Source: Manduca sexta
Taxonomy: Eukaryota > Arthropoda > Insecta > Lepidoptera > Sphingidae
DNA: 64,000 nucleotides
Assembly: GCF_014839805.1 (NCBI RefSeq)
Contig: NC_051124.1
Span: 930,001-994,000, forward strand
Reading direction: 5' to 3'
Positions 10,713-22,473 of this stretch are shown one piece after another; within the stretch, counting starts at the first letter, position 1; the number at the start of each line of letters is the position of its first letter. Position numbers and translations under genes: made by a program. The notes beneath the pieces are model-generated. The model was not told where the DNA came from. It searched no databases and saw nothing but the letters and a program-made list of their open reading frames with translations.

Positions 10713-12651
10713 AAAGGGTAAATCGATGAACGTGATTTCCAAATTCATGATATGTTACCCACGATATGTATCTGACAGATGCCATATTGGAAAACAGAAT
10801 ATCATTTTCGTGTTGGTGTGTCGTGGCGTTGTATAAATCGCGTCGCATCCCGGCGCGAGTTGGGAACGCTTTGTAAATCGGCATATTTATTGGGTTTGAA
10901 GTCTTTTGGTATATTTAGATTGGTTGGTATGCGAGGGTATATTTCATTCGTATGTTTTGATTTGTTTATTTTTATCAGACATTAAACTATGTAGTATTTT
11001 TATTAAAGAATATATAATATAAGTAGGATAATTATACTTGAAGTTCATTAAAAACACATGAAGAGATAGCGATCAACTCATGACAAACTTTACGTGTGAG
11101 CCTAAATTGTTCTGTACATCTGATTAGGCGCCATCAATTACAAGTGAACGAGGTCCGAAAAGTGCTTGTGTAGCGTAATCTACGGACCCTGCGATCCCAA
11201 ACGTGGAGCGTTTCGGACCGGTGTCACGTGACAAGATGTAGCGATAAGGTAAATCTGGACCTTTACGGTAATATTTTTAAATTTTGTTGTGTTTACATTT
11301 GTTTTTGTTAGAAGTACTGGTCTATATTAAAATAATAAGAGTTTAATTTTAACTTAAATAATTTGAGAGAGTCGCATTACCCTACTTTGGTTTGGGTTCA
11401 AATATATAGTAATCTTAATATGAATTTAAGGAAAACCTACACTCAGTTCTGGGATATTTGAAGCCTTTAAAGTAAAATTATAATTCATACTCAACACCTA
11501 ATAATTTAAACTAACATTAGTATTGAATTTAAAGTAGATAGATTTTAAGTACTAACATTTCTCTAATCTGTGAGAATACGTCAAGAGTGATTTACCTCTA
11601 ACTTAGTCCACATCCGAAAGGTTCCGGCTAAAAAAATAAGGGTAAAATGTGGATAAAATAATAGGGCCAGGGGGGTTGCGTTCATTACCTCCCCCTTTAC
11701 CCCCACTCTCCCCTCCTGGCCGGATTTCCTCTTAATTTTTCCCCAGTAGACCGCTATGGCCAAACTTTCGCCGAGCACAATTTTTCTTTCATAATTCTTT
11801 TCATTTATATAATAATTTTATGATAATATTTGTCGAGTTTTTTAATTTTTTCCTAATTAACTCGAAGCTGATGGCTCGGTGGGATGTTTATTATGAGTAT
11901 TTTATAAGGAAAGAAAATAGAAATGTTACTTTGAACACTATAGACATATTATTTTTATACAAATTGAATGGATAGTTGGGAGGTTCGCTCGACTGAGAGT
12001 AAACACTACAGTTAGACCATGCACAGAACTTTGAACTTCACTGAAGAGCACTGCATGTGGTGGCCATCTTGACGGTACATGTAAATTCTTAGTAGTTACA
12101 TTATAATATCTTTCAAACCGGAACACTTCTTGAACGCTACCGTTTTGCGGCAGATTAAGACCAATTGATTTCCGCCGAGTTAGATTCTTCATATTTTCAT
12201 AATTAGTTTTCTTAATATTTTAATAATAAATACCTACCAAAATTAATTTGATTATTATATTGTTAGAATAAAAAAAATTGAGGGTATTTGTGGCAGCTTT
12301 GGTATAAAAACACTAAGCATTTGACAGACCGAGGTAGTTAGTCATTGACAAGTATATGTCGATTGGTTGGTGAAATATTAGTGCAAGTATGTTGTCTAGT
12401 CAGTGATATTTCTTTTTATTTTAATCAAAATCGCATTAGTCCTTACAATATTCAGTCTTACTTATAAACTTGTTTTAGAGTTAAGTATGGTTAAGAATTG
12501 CTTAAATAGCTATCAAAAACATCACCAGTGTCCTAGTTTAAACATTATTAAGAGGCAAGATGGCGGGTTTTGACTTACAGCTGATGGAGTTAATTTGTAT
12601 TTTACCTATGCATAGCTTTGAGATTTTTTTATAAAACTGATTATGTTTTAA
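10713..12651. other. Unique DNA, no gene
   Basis: GC-raised, non-repetitive blocks lie at 10770-10880, 11100-11260 and 11640-11770 (a C-rich tract). Open frames on both strands are 60-84 codons and overlap each other in several frames, which argues against real coding. Confidence 0.35.
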
Positions 12652-12790
12652 AATTTAAGGTCACGGGGGAACATGAAGGCTGCAAAGTCTTCGAAACGTC
12701 GGGAGAGAAAGTGAGATATTAAAACCGCGTTAAAATTCGAAAAATAGGTTAATTTTAATGTCTAACATTCGCGTAAACATAAGAAATCAT
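12652..12790 (+). mobile_element. Penelope-like element 3' terminal fragment
   Basis: It contains 'ggctgcaaagtcttcgaaac' followed by 'gtcgggag', then 'taaaaccgcg' and 'aataggttaattttaatg'. The same ordered motifs occur at 31917-31985, 46650-46735 (inverted) and 51410-51490. Only the noncoding terminal part is present. Confidence 0.65.
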
Positions 12791-13600
12791 TATAATTATG
12801 TTTTAGCAAAATTTTGCTGGATTTTACTATCAGTTGTTAGCGATAGACCGTAGTTAAATACATTTAGGAATGAAACGACGAGCCTGTATGACAACTGAAC
12901 TGTTTCACGTGTCAGCTGGGATTTTATACGTGGACCCGAATGGACAGCATTGAATATGGATGGAATAGTCCGTAGTTTGGGATTAACGTCCGATAGCAAA
13001 CGTTTCACATAGTTATGTACTCTAGAATGAATACATACTAATTTGGAATAGGTAAAAACGCGACCGTCCAGGCTTATTTTAATCCGGAATACTTAAAGTC
13101 TTTGGGTTAATTTTTAACGTGGTGGAAGTTTTCGTAAATGCCAGGAGAGTATCAATCGTATAAAAAGTGGTATAGTATGAATACATGTTGTAGTATAAGT
13201 AACGTGTTTAAAGTAGTCTAGGGTAGAAAAGTTACTAATACATATTCTTGCGTTTTATTGCAGATATTTTTTTAAGTAATCGAGTCATATATCTGTTAGA
13301 TACGTATTATTTTCAATTTCACATTCGAATATTTTTACCAGATCTGGCAGACTTGTAGTCATGCTTGTGGTTTTTCTTATTGTAATCCCTAAATAGTAGC
13401 TAATCAACAAAATCACATGATGAATTTTGATTATAGCCATTCAAATTACCTTGAAAATGTATCAAAACTGGAAAACAACTGAATTGTTCGGGAATGCTAT
13501 AAATATGTGGATCCTATAGCAACTGCTCGAGAGTCGAGTCTAATTTATTATCTACTGTCACTACCTTGAAAATGAGCTCAGCGTATCTTTGACTGCACTT
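12791..13600. other. Unique AT-rich DNA, no gene
   Basis: Positions 12760-12790 ('attcgcgtaaacataagaaa') recur at about 58717 and probably extend the PLE sequence. The remainder has no recognised repeat. A 70-codon minus frame at 12796-13008 has no domain I can name. Confidence 0.35.
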
Positions 13601-13887
13601 TCTTTTTGCTGCTTGAATTACGAGACTAGCTTGCTGTTCGCCTGCTGGCGAATAAAGCGATACGACCGCCCATAAACAGTAGAAAGACCATCCAACACAT
13701 TGAATTACAAACTATTGTTTGATATTCCACTGCGTTTACCATCCTGAGACATGAAATGTTAAGTCTCATTATGTCTAGTAGTTACACTGGCTAAAAAGTC
13801 CTTCAAACCCGATCACAACAGTGACTACACACTGCTGCTTGGAGGAGGAGGAATCTCACATATGAGAGACCTATCACCAATAGCACC
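13601..13887 (-). mobile_element. Non-LTR retroelement 3' tail (family L1), copy 1
   Basis: In plus-strand order: 'cttgctgttcgcctgctgg', 'gaccgcccataaacagtaga', 'atgttaagtctcattatgtc', 'agtagttacactggct', 'tgactacacactgctgcttg', 'cacatatgagagacctatca'. On the minus strand this is the standard 3' tail of a lepidopteran LINE, ending with AGCAATAAA and poly-A in better copies. This copy lacks a clear T run and has lost the segment between 'ggaggagg' and the end. Confidence 0.72.
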
Positions 13888-14343
13888 TATACATACTCTT
13901 TAGAGGTACTTACACTTTTAAACGCCATAATCGTCAAAGGCATTCCGAGGAGGCAAAGCGGCGTGCGCACCGTATTTACATGTTAAATTGCTCGTGTTCC
14001 GCATAGTGTACACAGTGCCGTCCAAATGTCGGTGTACATGAGTTGGCCGGGACTATGCGTTTGTGCGCCGCATTGGGCCGCGTTTGATCATGCTAATTCT
14101 ATGATACACATCTCAACAGATTGGGCAGCTATTAGTGTACGGGGTCAACTGAGAGATATATAAACTACATCTTATATAGATGTGTATAAGGAAATACATC
14201 TTCAAGTATCATTATGATTGTTTTAGGACTGAATAATATTATCAACTGATGTAAAGTTATATGTACATATTAATTATGTGCATTAGGGATGGTAACACGG
14301 ACAACATTTGGCCAGGTTCATGCTACGTAATGGATAGGCCACA
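13888..14343. other. Unique DNA with a conserved-looking block
   Basis: Positions 13945-14100 are GC-raised and free of repeats, the look of a conserved noncoding element. The rest is AT-rich. Confidence 0.3.
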
Positions 14344-14656
14344 TTTTTTTTTATTGCTTTGAATAAGAAGACGAGCTTGCCGTTCGCCTGATGGTAAGCA
14401 GGTAGTCGTATGACCGCCCATAAACAGTAAAAACACCATGCAACACCTACAATTACAAAGTATTGTTTGGTACTCCACTGCCCTCGCCATCCTAAGACCT
14501 AAGCTATTAAGTCTTATTATGTCCAGTAGTTTCACTGGCTTCAATGTCAAACCGGAATACAACAGTGCCTACACACTGCTGCTTGGTGACAGAAATAGAC
14601 ATTGCGGTGGTACCTTCCCAGGCGGACTGTTACATATGAGAGACCTGCCATTAGTG
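14344..14656 (-). mobile_element. Non-LTR retroelement 3' tail (family L1), copy 2
   Basis: It begins on the plus strand with a T run and 'attgctttgaat', which on the minus strand is AGCAAT followed by poly-A. The internal blocks of the family follow in order, with 'ggtggtaccttcccaggcgg' and 'catatgagagacctgcca'. Small frames on both strands (75-79 codons) fall inside the repeat and are not genes. Confidence 0.75.
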
Positions 14657-14797
14657 TTTTTTTAAAAAATAAGATTGTTACTAAATCAAAAGCGCCTAAA
14701 TCTAAACAAATGTAGATCAGATAGCGTTTATTAGTAGTCTATTTCATTTACAACATGAAAAAACCGACTTGGTTATAAAATATTCTACTGACGCATA
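14657..14797. other. Short spacer between two mobile elements
   Basis: AT-rich, nothing recognised. Confidence 0.4.
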
Positions 14798-15548
14798 TCT
14801 ATACTATTATATAAAGCTGAAGAGTTTGTTTGTTTGTTTGAACGCGCTAATCTCAGGAACTACCGGTCCAAACCGAAAAATTCTTTTTGTGTTGGATAGC
14901 CCTTTGTTCGTGGAGTGCTCTAGGCTATATATCATCACGCTATACCCAATAGGAGCGGAGCAGTAATGGCTCATCTCAGGAAATACCGGTCCAAACTGAA
15001 AAATTCTTTTTGCGTTGGATAGCCCTTTGTTCGTGGAGTGCTATAGGCTATATATCATCACGCTATACCCAATAGGAGCGGAGCAGTAATAGCTAATCTC
15101 AGGAACTACCGATTCAAACTGAAAAATTCTTTTTGCGTTGGATAGCTCTTTGTTCGTGGAGTGCTATAGGTTATATATCATTACGCTACGACCAATAGGA
15201 GCGAAGCAGTAATGAAACATGTTGCAAAAACGGGGAAAATGATTAGTTTTGAGAGCTTCCGTTGCCTGCGCTGCGTAAACGGTTAAAGATATGCAACAAT
15301 GATGTATGACGGGATTGTTCCACTTAAAAAGGTTCTAAAAAATATATTATAAAAACAAAGTCCCCCGCTGCATCTGTCTGTCTGAACGTGTTAAACTCCA
15401 AAAACTACCCAACGTATTAAGATGAAATTTGGTATGGAGACAGTTTGTTTGGGAAGAACATAGGCTCCCGGGAAACTTCTACTTTTATAACGGAAAACTT
15501 TAGCCTGAAAAACTTTATAACGCGGACGGAGGCGCGGGCAAAAGCTAG
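14798..15548 (+). mobile_element. Non-autonomous Helitron (family H1), copy 1, three 123-bp monomers
   Basis: It starts TCTATACTATTATATAAAG after a host A and ends 'gcaaaagctag' before a host T. Order: 5' end, a short GTTT tract (14825-14840), three tandem units each starting 'ctcaggaa' (14851, 14974, 15097; period 123), a middle with 'aacatgttgcaaaaacgg' and 'caatgatgtatgacggg', and a 3' end with a GC hairpin (consensus CGCGG-loop-CCGCG, degraded here) before CTAG. These are Helitron hallmarks. There is no Rep/helicase coding; open frames inside are by-products of the GTTT tract. Confidence 0.82.
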
Positions 15549-16060
15549 TTTTAAATAAAAAGTATTTTATTAATTTTCATATCTCATTAAGATGTTTATA
15601 TCCGAGTGCGAGCATCATCCTCCCCTGTCCGTTATTGAATTATGTTGTTTACAAGATATTTACTCTGTGTACCCAGGGTAATGCTGTCCGTAATACCGTT
15701 CTTTAGAACCTCGCTCGAGTGAAAACTTATCGTTATACTTGAGCTTAAGAAAAGCTCTTGAAAAGTGAAGTAACAGATAAGTAGTTGGAGTTTAGTCTGA
15801 CTTTAAAAGTTATGATGGGGTTATAAATAGCTTGCTTTGTGACCTAGTTCTAGCGAAGATTATATATCTGAAGTATAAAGTGTTGCATAGCGTATAGCAG
15901 TTTGTTAGTTCGAAATATTAAATGGTAATTGTTCATCAATCATTCAATGGCGTCCTAACATAAGTATATTATATATTTAAAAGTAAACTTGAAATACGAT
16001 TTTACTATGTGTATTTTATTAGCTATGGAAATAAATTTATTATTACAATCTTTAGAATCG
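15549..16060. other. Unique AT-rich DNA, no gene
   Basis: No repeat or coding signal recognised between the Helitron and the next SINE. Confidence 0.4.
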
Positions 16061-16240
16061 AACGGCGATAGCCTAGTTGGAAGTGGTACGGGCTGACGAG
16101 ATGGATGTCGGCAGGTTCAAAAAACAAGGGCATGCATCTCTGGCTTTACTGGTTGTTTGTGTATTCTTTGTGAATTATCATTTACTTTTACGGTGATAGA
16201 AAATATCATGACGAAACCTGAATACCTGATAAGTAAGTAG
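16061..16240 (+). mobile_element. tRNA-derived SINE (family S2)
   Basis: The head 'cggcgatagcctagttgg' resembles a tRNA box A (TAGCCTAGTTGG), and 'ggcaggttcaaaa' is a decayed box B. The body follows with 'tgtgtattctttgtgaatta' and 'cgaaacctgaatacctga'. A 5'-truncated copy is at 4481-4597. Not a functional tRNA: stems do not close and no normal 3' end is present. Confidence 0.75.
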
Positions 16241-16289
16241 ACGAGACCAGTGAAAAAAAATTGAAAGTAACTAGTTAAAAGTTTATTAA

Positions 16290-16559
16290 CTCACACATAC
16301 ACATCACGCATTTATCCCCGAAGGTGTATATAGAAGCGCAACTAGAACACCCACTTTTTGACAATTGTGTTCCGTCCCATGATGTGATAGGGGGCGAGCC
16401 TATCGACATAAAGGGCACAAATTCTCGGCTCCAAGCTGATATTAAGGAGAAAAACTATCGCTACATCACTTATATCACTTTTGCCCGACCCGGGATTCGA
16501 ACCTAGGACCTCAGAGCGCTGCCGTACCGCGCATGCAGTACAACTGCGCCACCAAGGCA
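16290..16559 (-). mobile_element. tRNA-derived SINE (family S1), copy 2, near full length
   Basis: The minus strand begins 'gccttggtggcgcagttgta' with box A, then 'gaggtcctaggttcgaatcc' with box B, then the S1 body ('ggcaaaagtgatataa', 'gcctatcacatcatggga') and 3' tail 'cggggataaatgcgtgatg'. A few bases are inserted relative to 21680-21936. Small open frames on both strands are inside the SINE. Confidence 0.82.
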
Positions 16560-18270
16560 ATTTTAATTACAATTGAATACCCATCGAAACCCCATTGTTC
16601 TATACTCTCAAAGAGAACCAATTAAACCGTAAATTCTTTTTCACAGATTTTATAAAATCGCAAAGTATATAAGAGTCAGATTTGCCTAATTATAGTGAGA
16701 GTCCGCAGCTCTTTGTAATTAGGGTCCCGTTAAAATTAGATATTTTTTTCTAACATAATGGTTTTAAAACAAGTGTAGCCTACGTAATCAGGGTTAAATG
16801 ACGCCAGGATGGCACTCTGGAGGGCCGTTACACCTCCCCCCTCAGAATGAGGGCTTAATTCCTTTTTTACATTTATTTGTATTCAGAAGGGATTGTGGTT
16901 GTTTGGAGTGCGGTTTCAATCCGGCGGCGAACTCTTTTAGGCAATGTTTGTTCTTTTTAAATCCAAATTATATAGTACAAGGTTTTGTTTCATTGGGTAC
17001 GGGATATTTTCAAAATTAAAATAAGAAAATAATTCCTATACGTTACTGGAAAACAGCGCAGATTATTATTTAGGCAATTCTATATCAGGAAAAATTATTC
17101 CTCAAATAATCTACACCCGACTATCGTCCAAATAGCTCTCGCACCTAAGTACTCCATTCAACTTCTTTCAATACAATTTACTATCAACAATAAAAATAAA
17201 ATGATGTATTAACAAAAATGATCCGCATGACTGAGTCTCACAGTTGTACAGGAAAAACTGCTTTGATACAAAAAAAAACCCGGCAAATTGTTTGGCTGCC
17301 GTCAAAAGAATAAGAATGTCAGTAGACGATATCGGGGCATCCCTACGGAGGGGCCATTAATATCGCTCAAAAACATTGTTTGCAAAGGATCACCGCGATT
17401 TATCGTGGACCTCGTCCCCCGCCGCCCCGCGGTAGGGTTAGTGAAAAAATTGTGCCAAGTGTGACGGATGGTTGTCGGGTTCTGTAGGTTTATATTCTGT
17501 AAAGTGAATAGTATTGCAATGTCTGTAATTTTAAAATAAATATATCAATGGGTTTTTACATGCGTTTAATTTTTTCTATTTGTTGAAATAAATTGATTGC
17601 AACACTGAACTCAATACGCCATCTATCTACGATCATGTGAACGATGAAACAACACGTCACTATCATTGACGATACATAATGTAATTGTCGGATTTATACT
17701 TTTTTTGCTAAATGTAGAATAAGGTTGCCTATTTTAATTAAAAGTTATTCCTTGTCCTAGTTAAACTTTGAACGTCTTAAATCAATTTTAATCGTAAGAA
17801 ACGAAATGCGGAAGAAAACTTGAATTTTTTTGGGGCAAAATGTTGTAATGTGTCTATCTCTGTATTGCATAGACAAAGGATATAAAACGTCTTCCTAACG
17901 CCACAAATAAAATTACAACTATGCACTTTATCCCTACGCCTTTTAAGTTTAATTTTAAATTCTTCAAAAAAGGTTTCCAAAACTCCCCAAGCAACCCTTA
18001 AATCGGAACGATCCATTTAAGCAGGAGCGAGCAGCAGTTAGAGAACGATAAAAATATAAGTACTCGCCGGGCTTCATTCTGAGCACGAGGGAATTTGTCA
18101 TTGTCCGTCATAATCACCGCTCTTACTTAATTAATATTAACGATGTTTGGAATTTCTAGAAAATTCTTCCATGACTGTAAAGTAAGGACTTTATTAAAGT
18201 TTTTTACTGTACCTCATTTTTTATAGCGTCGTCGATATGTCAAGTAATCACGGTATCATTTATAGTCGTT
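16560..18270. other. Unique DNA, no gene
   Basis: GC-raised non-repeat blocks are at 16800-16960 and 17275-17460; the latter includes 'cgccgccccgcggtaggg'. A 79-codon minus frame at 17777-18016 is Lys/Phe-rich and unrecognised. The rest is AT-rich. Confidence 0.35.
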
Positions 18271-18581
18271 ATTTTTTTTTATTGCTTTCAATGACGAGAC
18301 GAGCATGCCGTTCGCCTGATGGTAAGCGATACGACCACCTATAAACAGTAGAAACACCATCCAACACCTTGAAATACAAAATATTATTTGGTATTCCATT
18401 GCGCTCGCCATCCTGAGACGTGAGATGTTAAGTCTCATTATGTCCAGTAGTTACACTGGCTATAATGTGCTTCAAATTGGAACACAACAATGACAAAACA
18501 TTGTTGCTTGGCGGCAGAAATGGACATTGCGGTGGTACCTACCCAGGCGAATTCTCATATATGAGTGGCCTACCACCAATA
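18271..18581 (-). mobile_element. Non-LTR retroelement 3' tail (family L1), copy 3
   Basis: T run and 'attgctttcaatgacgagac' at the left, then all family blocks in order, ending 'atgagtggcctaccaccaat', so the minus strand starts GGTGGTAGG and ends AGCAATAAAA. The most complete minus-strand copy in the window. No coding content. Confidence 0.8.
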
Positions 18582-20246
18582 TTTAATAGACGCCAATTTG
18601 AGTCTGATTAAAAAAATAGGAAATATAACGATTTTTCCACCATATTCTACACAATGTTCGCTACACGTATGTAGGTGCCAACCACATAAATATTAACATA
18701 CATTTTGCTATAATCTTATAAATTTACATGCGACATTCATTCATTTAAAACCACAAAGACAAGCATTAAATGAGCATCAAAGTACTAAAATACAATAAAA
18801 CAAGCTTAAAACTGATTACAAACGAAATCTTAATAAAATCAGTGTAATCAACGTCGACATATTTACGAGCCGGGACCGGCAGCTCCGGCGCGAGCCGGTT
18901 AAGTCCGGTCAATCCGGATTAATCCGGAGCGCGCCGGTCCGGCCGGCTAAGCCCCCTCTCGTGGGCCCTGTCCCGTAATGGCTCTAATAGAGCCCCGGCC
19001 GGCCCTTAAACGCCTCGTGATGAGACTGACGTTTTTATATTTGTGTTTTAAGTGGAGACTTGATGAAGCAAGTTTTCTATAGCTTGAATGGTACTACAAC
19101 GTTCTCAAAGTAAGTCTATAATATAACGTATCATAATTATACAATGTTTTCGTTTCTTAATGTCAGTTTGCGGAACACAAACTGTTCTAACTGACCAATG
19201 ATATGACCCAAATATAGTGACGTAACTTGAACATTATAAGTAGTATAGACTTAGTTGACCACTTAATACCAATTTACAAATTGCAAATTGGTATGAGACA
19301 TTCATTGAAAAAGTTTTATCAAACGATTCGATTTAACTCAAAGATTATGTCGACGCGTCCTTTTATTTTAAATTTGAGGTAAACTTTTATTGTCGAAGTT
19401 TCGAGAAGCGGTAGAAAGAATTATTAGCGTTATGCGAATAATTTACGAAGAAAATTTGTTCTTTTTGCGGTGCCTTAATAAAATACAACTGAATTTGATG
19501 GGGAAGTTCAAAAAAGACATGGAGTTGGAAGGAAACCTCAAGAATTATATAATGGACGACAATTATATTTATATTTATTGCGATGTTAGACTACAAAACT
19601 TTTCATACTAACGACAACGAGGGAAAGTTGAAGGCGTGTTGATATTGCAATGTACTTAGAAATAATATCACTAAGTTTGACAAAGTTTTGTACGTCTTTA
19701 GATATTGTCTCATGGAGTCTTATTACTTAAAATACTGTCTCCATTATATTGGAATACAATACGCTTCACGATTTGGCGAAAGAAAGGGGCAGAGAGAAAG
19801 AGAGAGATAGCTATAGTATCTACCCAAAGGGACTTCAGGGCACTGTAAATCAGTTTTGTAAAAATATCTATTTGCATGATCAAGATACGTAACTCTATTT
19901 TTATAAACTCTACCCCGGCTATTCGATAAAAATAATTTTCCCGAACATTCACCAGAGCAATTAAAGACTCTACACTCAAAGACTAAATCGCATCAGCGCA
20001 AATAAAAGCAACCCGACGGGCTCATCTGGCAAATTAACATAAAAGAGTGGTAATGGTCGCCTCTACATCTATTGCAAACGTAGAGTACGTCCCAATTAGA
20101 TTGTAGAGTCGGCTACAGACGGAATGGGAGCGTGGACGCTAATGGACCTAACTTTGTGCTGGACATAATTATTTAGATGGCTACAGGCTATATCGCTAAT
20201 GAAATCAAGAACACGTTATAAGTTTGAGCTTTCGTTGTATTTTTGT
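18582..20246. other. Unique DNA up to the assembly gap
   Basis: Apart from the GC island at 18868-19026 the segment is AT-rich with no recognised repeat. A purine-only run lies at about 19775-19808 (GAGA-type). Frames of 73 and 89 codons (19390-19611, 19710-19979) have no recognisable domain and are weak. Confidence 0.35.
18868..19026. promoter_or_regulatory. GC/CpG-rich island with clustered CCGG and a homeodomain palindrome
   Basis: A sharply bounded GC-rich stretch in AT-rich DNA, with about nine CCGG tetramers between 18876 and 18955 and the perfect palindrome TCCGGATTAATCCGGA at 18913-18928. GGATTA/TAATCC is the Bicoid/Orthodenticle-type (K50) homeodomain core, here in both orientations. 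I see no reading frame or repeat signature. Interpretation as a cis-regulatory element or CpG-rich promoter is inference. Confidence 0.4.
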
Positions 20247-20746
20247 NNNNNNNNNNNNNNNNNNNNNNNNNNNNNNNNNNNNNNNNNNNNNNNNNNNNNN
20301 NNNNNNNNNNNNNNNNNNNNNNNNNNNNNNNNNNNNNNNNNNNNNNNNNNNNNNNNNNNNNNNNNNNNNNNNNNNNNNNNNNNNNNNNNNNNNNNNNNNN
20401 NNNNNNNNNNNNNNNNNNNNNNNNNNNNNNNNNNNNNNNNNNNNNNNNNNNNNNNNNNNNNNNNNNNNNNNNNNNNNNNNNNNNNNNNNNNNNNNNNNNN
20501 NNNNNNNNNNNNNNNNNNNNNNNNNNNNNNNNNNNNNNNNNNNNNNNNNNNNNNNNNNNNNNNNNNNNNNNNNNNNNNNNNNNNNNNNNNNNNNNNNNNN
20601 NNNNNNNNNNNNNNNNNNNNNNNNNNNNNNNNNNNNNNNNNNNNNNNNNNNNNNNNNNNNNNNNNNNNNNNNNNNNNNNNNNNNNNNNNNNNNNNNNNNN
20701 NNNNNNNNNNNNNNNNNNNNNNNNNNNNNNNNNNNNNNNNNNNNNN
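20247..20746. other. Assembly gap of 500 N
   Basis: Exactly 500 unresolved bases. A round length often means unknown true size. Open frames drawn through the N run are artefacts. Confidence 0.98.
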
Positions 20747-21668
20747 TTATCTAACAAAACACAAACTAGATAAATTGAAAAGCAGCGCAATACAAAGGGT
20801 TTCGTTTTAAAAATTTGAATAATTATGAGGTAGAGTTTGCATTCTAAATGAGCCGCGGCCACTTGGACAGACCGACGGTGTAATGGAATATAAATTAGAT
20901 GTACGCGTCATATAAACGTAAACAATTTAACTTATGAACGGTGAAATTAATGGAAAATTCGAGAATATGTTTCATTTGCCAACTTGTGACTTTTGCACTA
21001 CAGTGGCGAAAGTTAAAAAGAACTCTACTCAACATAGTGTAGGTACTAAAATGCATAAATGCATTCTGCAATTCGTTGTCATGAGAATTAGATTCTACAG
21101 AAATTCTATATAAAGTGAAGCTGGCAGGCTTATGATATATGGACCTTCGACACTGACGCACTATACATGAACTGTTTGCGGACCATTGTAGCCATTGTTA
21201 TTAGGCATCGTGATATTTGTAATGTCTTTGGTAACGAGCAATGTGGTGTTATGCAATACTTTGTATTGAAATAGTTTTTAATTACCAACAAATAGAAATG
21301 GTGCGTGTAGTAGAGGTAAGGCATTATAAATGTGCAGTCAGAATTTTTATTTATATGTCAATTACGAAGCTATGACAAGTTAAAATTTTCACAAATCTTG
21401 TACAAAATTATAGACACAACATGTAACAAAAATACTATATAGATCACATCAGATTGAGGTTCATCAATAAATATTAAAAATGAGCGTAAGGAACGATTTT
21501 TTAATGAATAATAAGACATGGCAAGAACTATCAAGTAGTATGAAATGACTAATGGACGCTAGAAAACCAAAATTGGGAATGAATGTAACTTTTGACCAAA
21601 AATTATCTTTTTAGTGATAATTTTACGACAAGTGTGCTCAGTATTGGCAGCAAATAACTTTTTTTATT
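20747..21668. other. Unique AT-rich DNA, no gene
   Basis: An 88-codon and a 64-codon minus frame overlap near 21130-21160. Neither has a recognisable feature or splice context. Confidence 0.35.
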
Positions 21669-21679
21669 TATTATTTACG

Positions 21680-21936
21680 CAACAACACAACATCACGCAT
21701 TTTATCCCCGAAGGGCAGAGGCGCAACCATGGCACCCACTTTTCGCCAAGTGTGTTCCGTCCCATGATGTGATAGGTGGCGAGCCTATCGCCATATCGGG
21801 CACAAATTCCAGAGTCCGGGCTGATACTGAGCAGAAAAACCCAAATATCACTTTGCCCGACCCGGGATTCGAACCCAGGACCTCAGAGCGCTGCCGTACC
21901 GCGCATGCAGTACAACTACGCCACCGAGGCAGTCAG
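21680..21936 (-). mobile_element. tRNA-derived SINE (family S1), copy 3, full length with target duplication
   Basis: The best S1 copy here. Minus strand: 'gcctcggtggcgtagttgta' (box A), 'ggtcctgggttcgaatcc' (box B), body 'ggcaaagtgatatttgggtt', 'cgggcacaaattc' region, 'cctatcacatcatgggacgg', tail 'ggggataaaatgcgtgatgt'. An 11-bp direct repeat TATTATTTACG flanks it at 21669-21679 and 21937-21947. Intact boxes suggest a fairly young copy. The 108-codon plus frame crossing it is SINE sequence, not a gene. Confidence 0.88.
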
Positions 21937-21947
21937 TATTATTTACG

Positions 21948-22460
21948 ATCATTTAAAATTTTTGCTGTATAGTCATCTTAAAAATTTTCTTGCTAATTCA
22001 ATGAATTTTTATTTTTACACAAGAATATATAAAGCCTGGAAAATTTTATTTAAATTACATCTCTTTATGTATACTTTATTTATAAAACAAATTCTACAGT
22101 GAAATGAAACTTTGCAAACATAAACTAACATTTTGCGGGCGGGGGCGAACTTGGCGGAGGGGCAAGGGCGGAGATCGATGGCGGCGCCCAACATGACAAG
22201 GGCGGGACGGACAAATTTGTACGCCGCTCCAACATCCAAGCTCAGAGCCGTAACACTGGCCTATATTCCTTTGAACACTGGAATTAATTGGGAGTAGGCT
22301 TTGTGAAATACCTTAGATATGTAATATTATTGTTGGGAATTGGCTTTTGGAATTGTATTTGCTGAAAAGATGTCTCGAAAAATTAAAATAATTTAATGTT
22401 TTCGACAGTTAACAGTAATATTAAGTGTAGCGTTTCACTAAGTCTATAATATATTGTAGT
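21948..22460. other. AT-rich DNA with a GC-rich island
   Basis: Flanks are AT-rich. The island at 22130-22275 is listed separately. No repeat recognised. Confidence 0.35.
22130..22275 (-). other. GC-rich island with coding-like minus-strand frame (weak exon candidate)
   Basis: On the minus strand an open frame of about 45 GC-rich codons runs from about 22262 to 22130, with third positions mostly C or G (GTC, CCC, GCC, GGC, ATC, CTC, TGC, AAG, TTC), before entering AT-rich sequence. It begins after an in-frame stop and has no ATG near its start. It could be an exon, a CpG-rich regulatory patch or chance. I do not recognise the peptide. Confidence 0.2.
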
Positions 22461-22473
22461 ATCAATTTATTTA

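Noticed and set aside
12660..12705. Hammerhead ribozyme in the PLE end, as known for some Penelope elements
   Set aside because: The GAAGNC...GTCTTC pairing would bury the CUGANGA and GAAA core; no correct three-stem fold could be drawn by eye.
20188..20862. Open frames of 176-224 codons on both strands
   Set aside because: They exist only because they cross the 500-N assembly gap; real codons at either side are few and unrelated.
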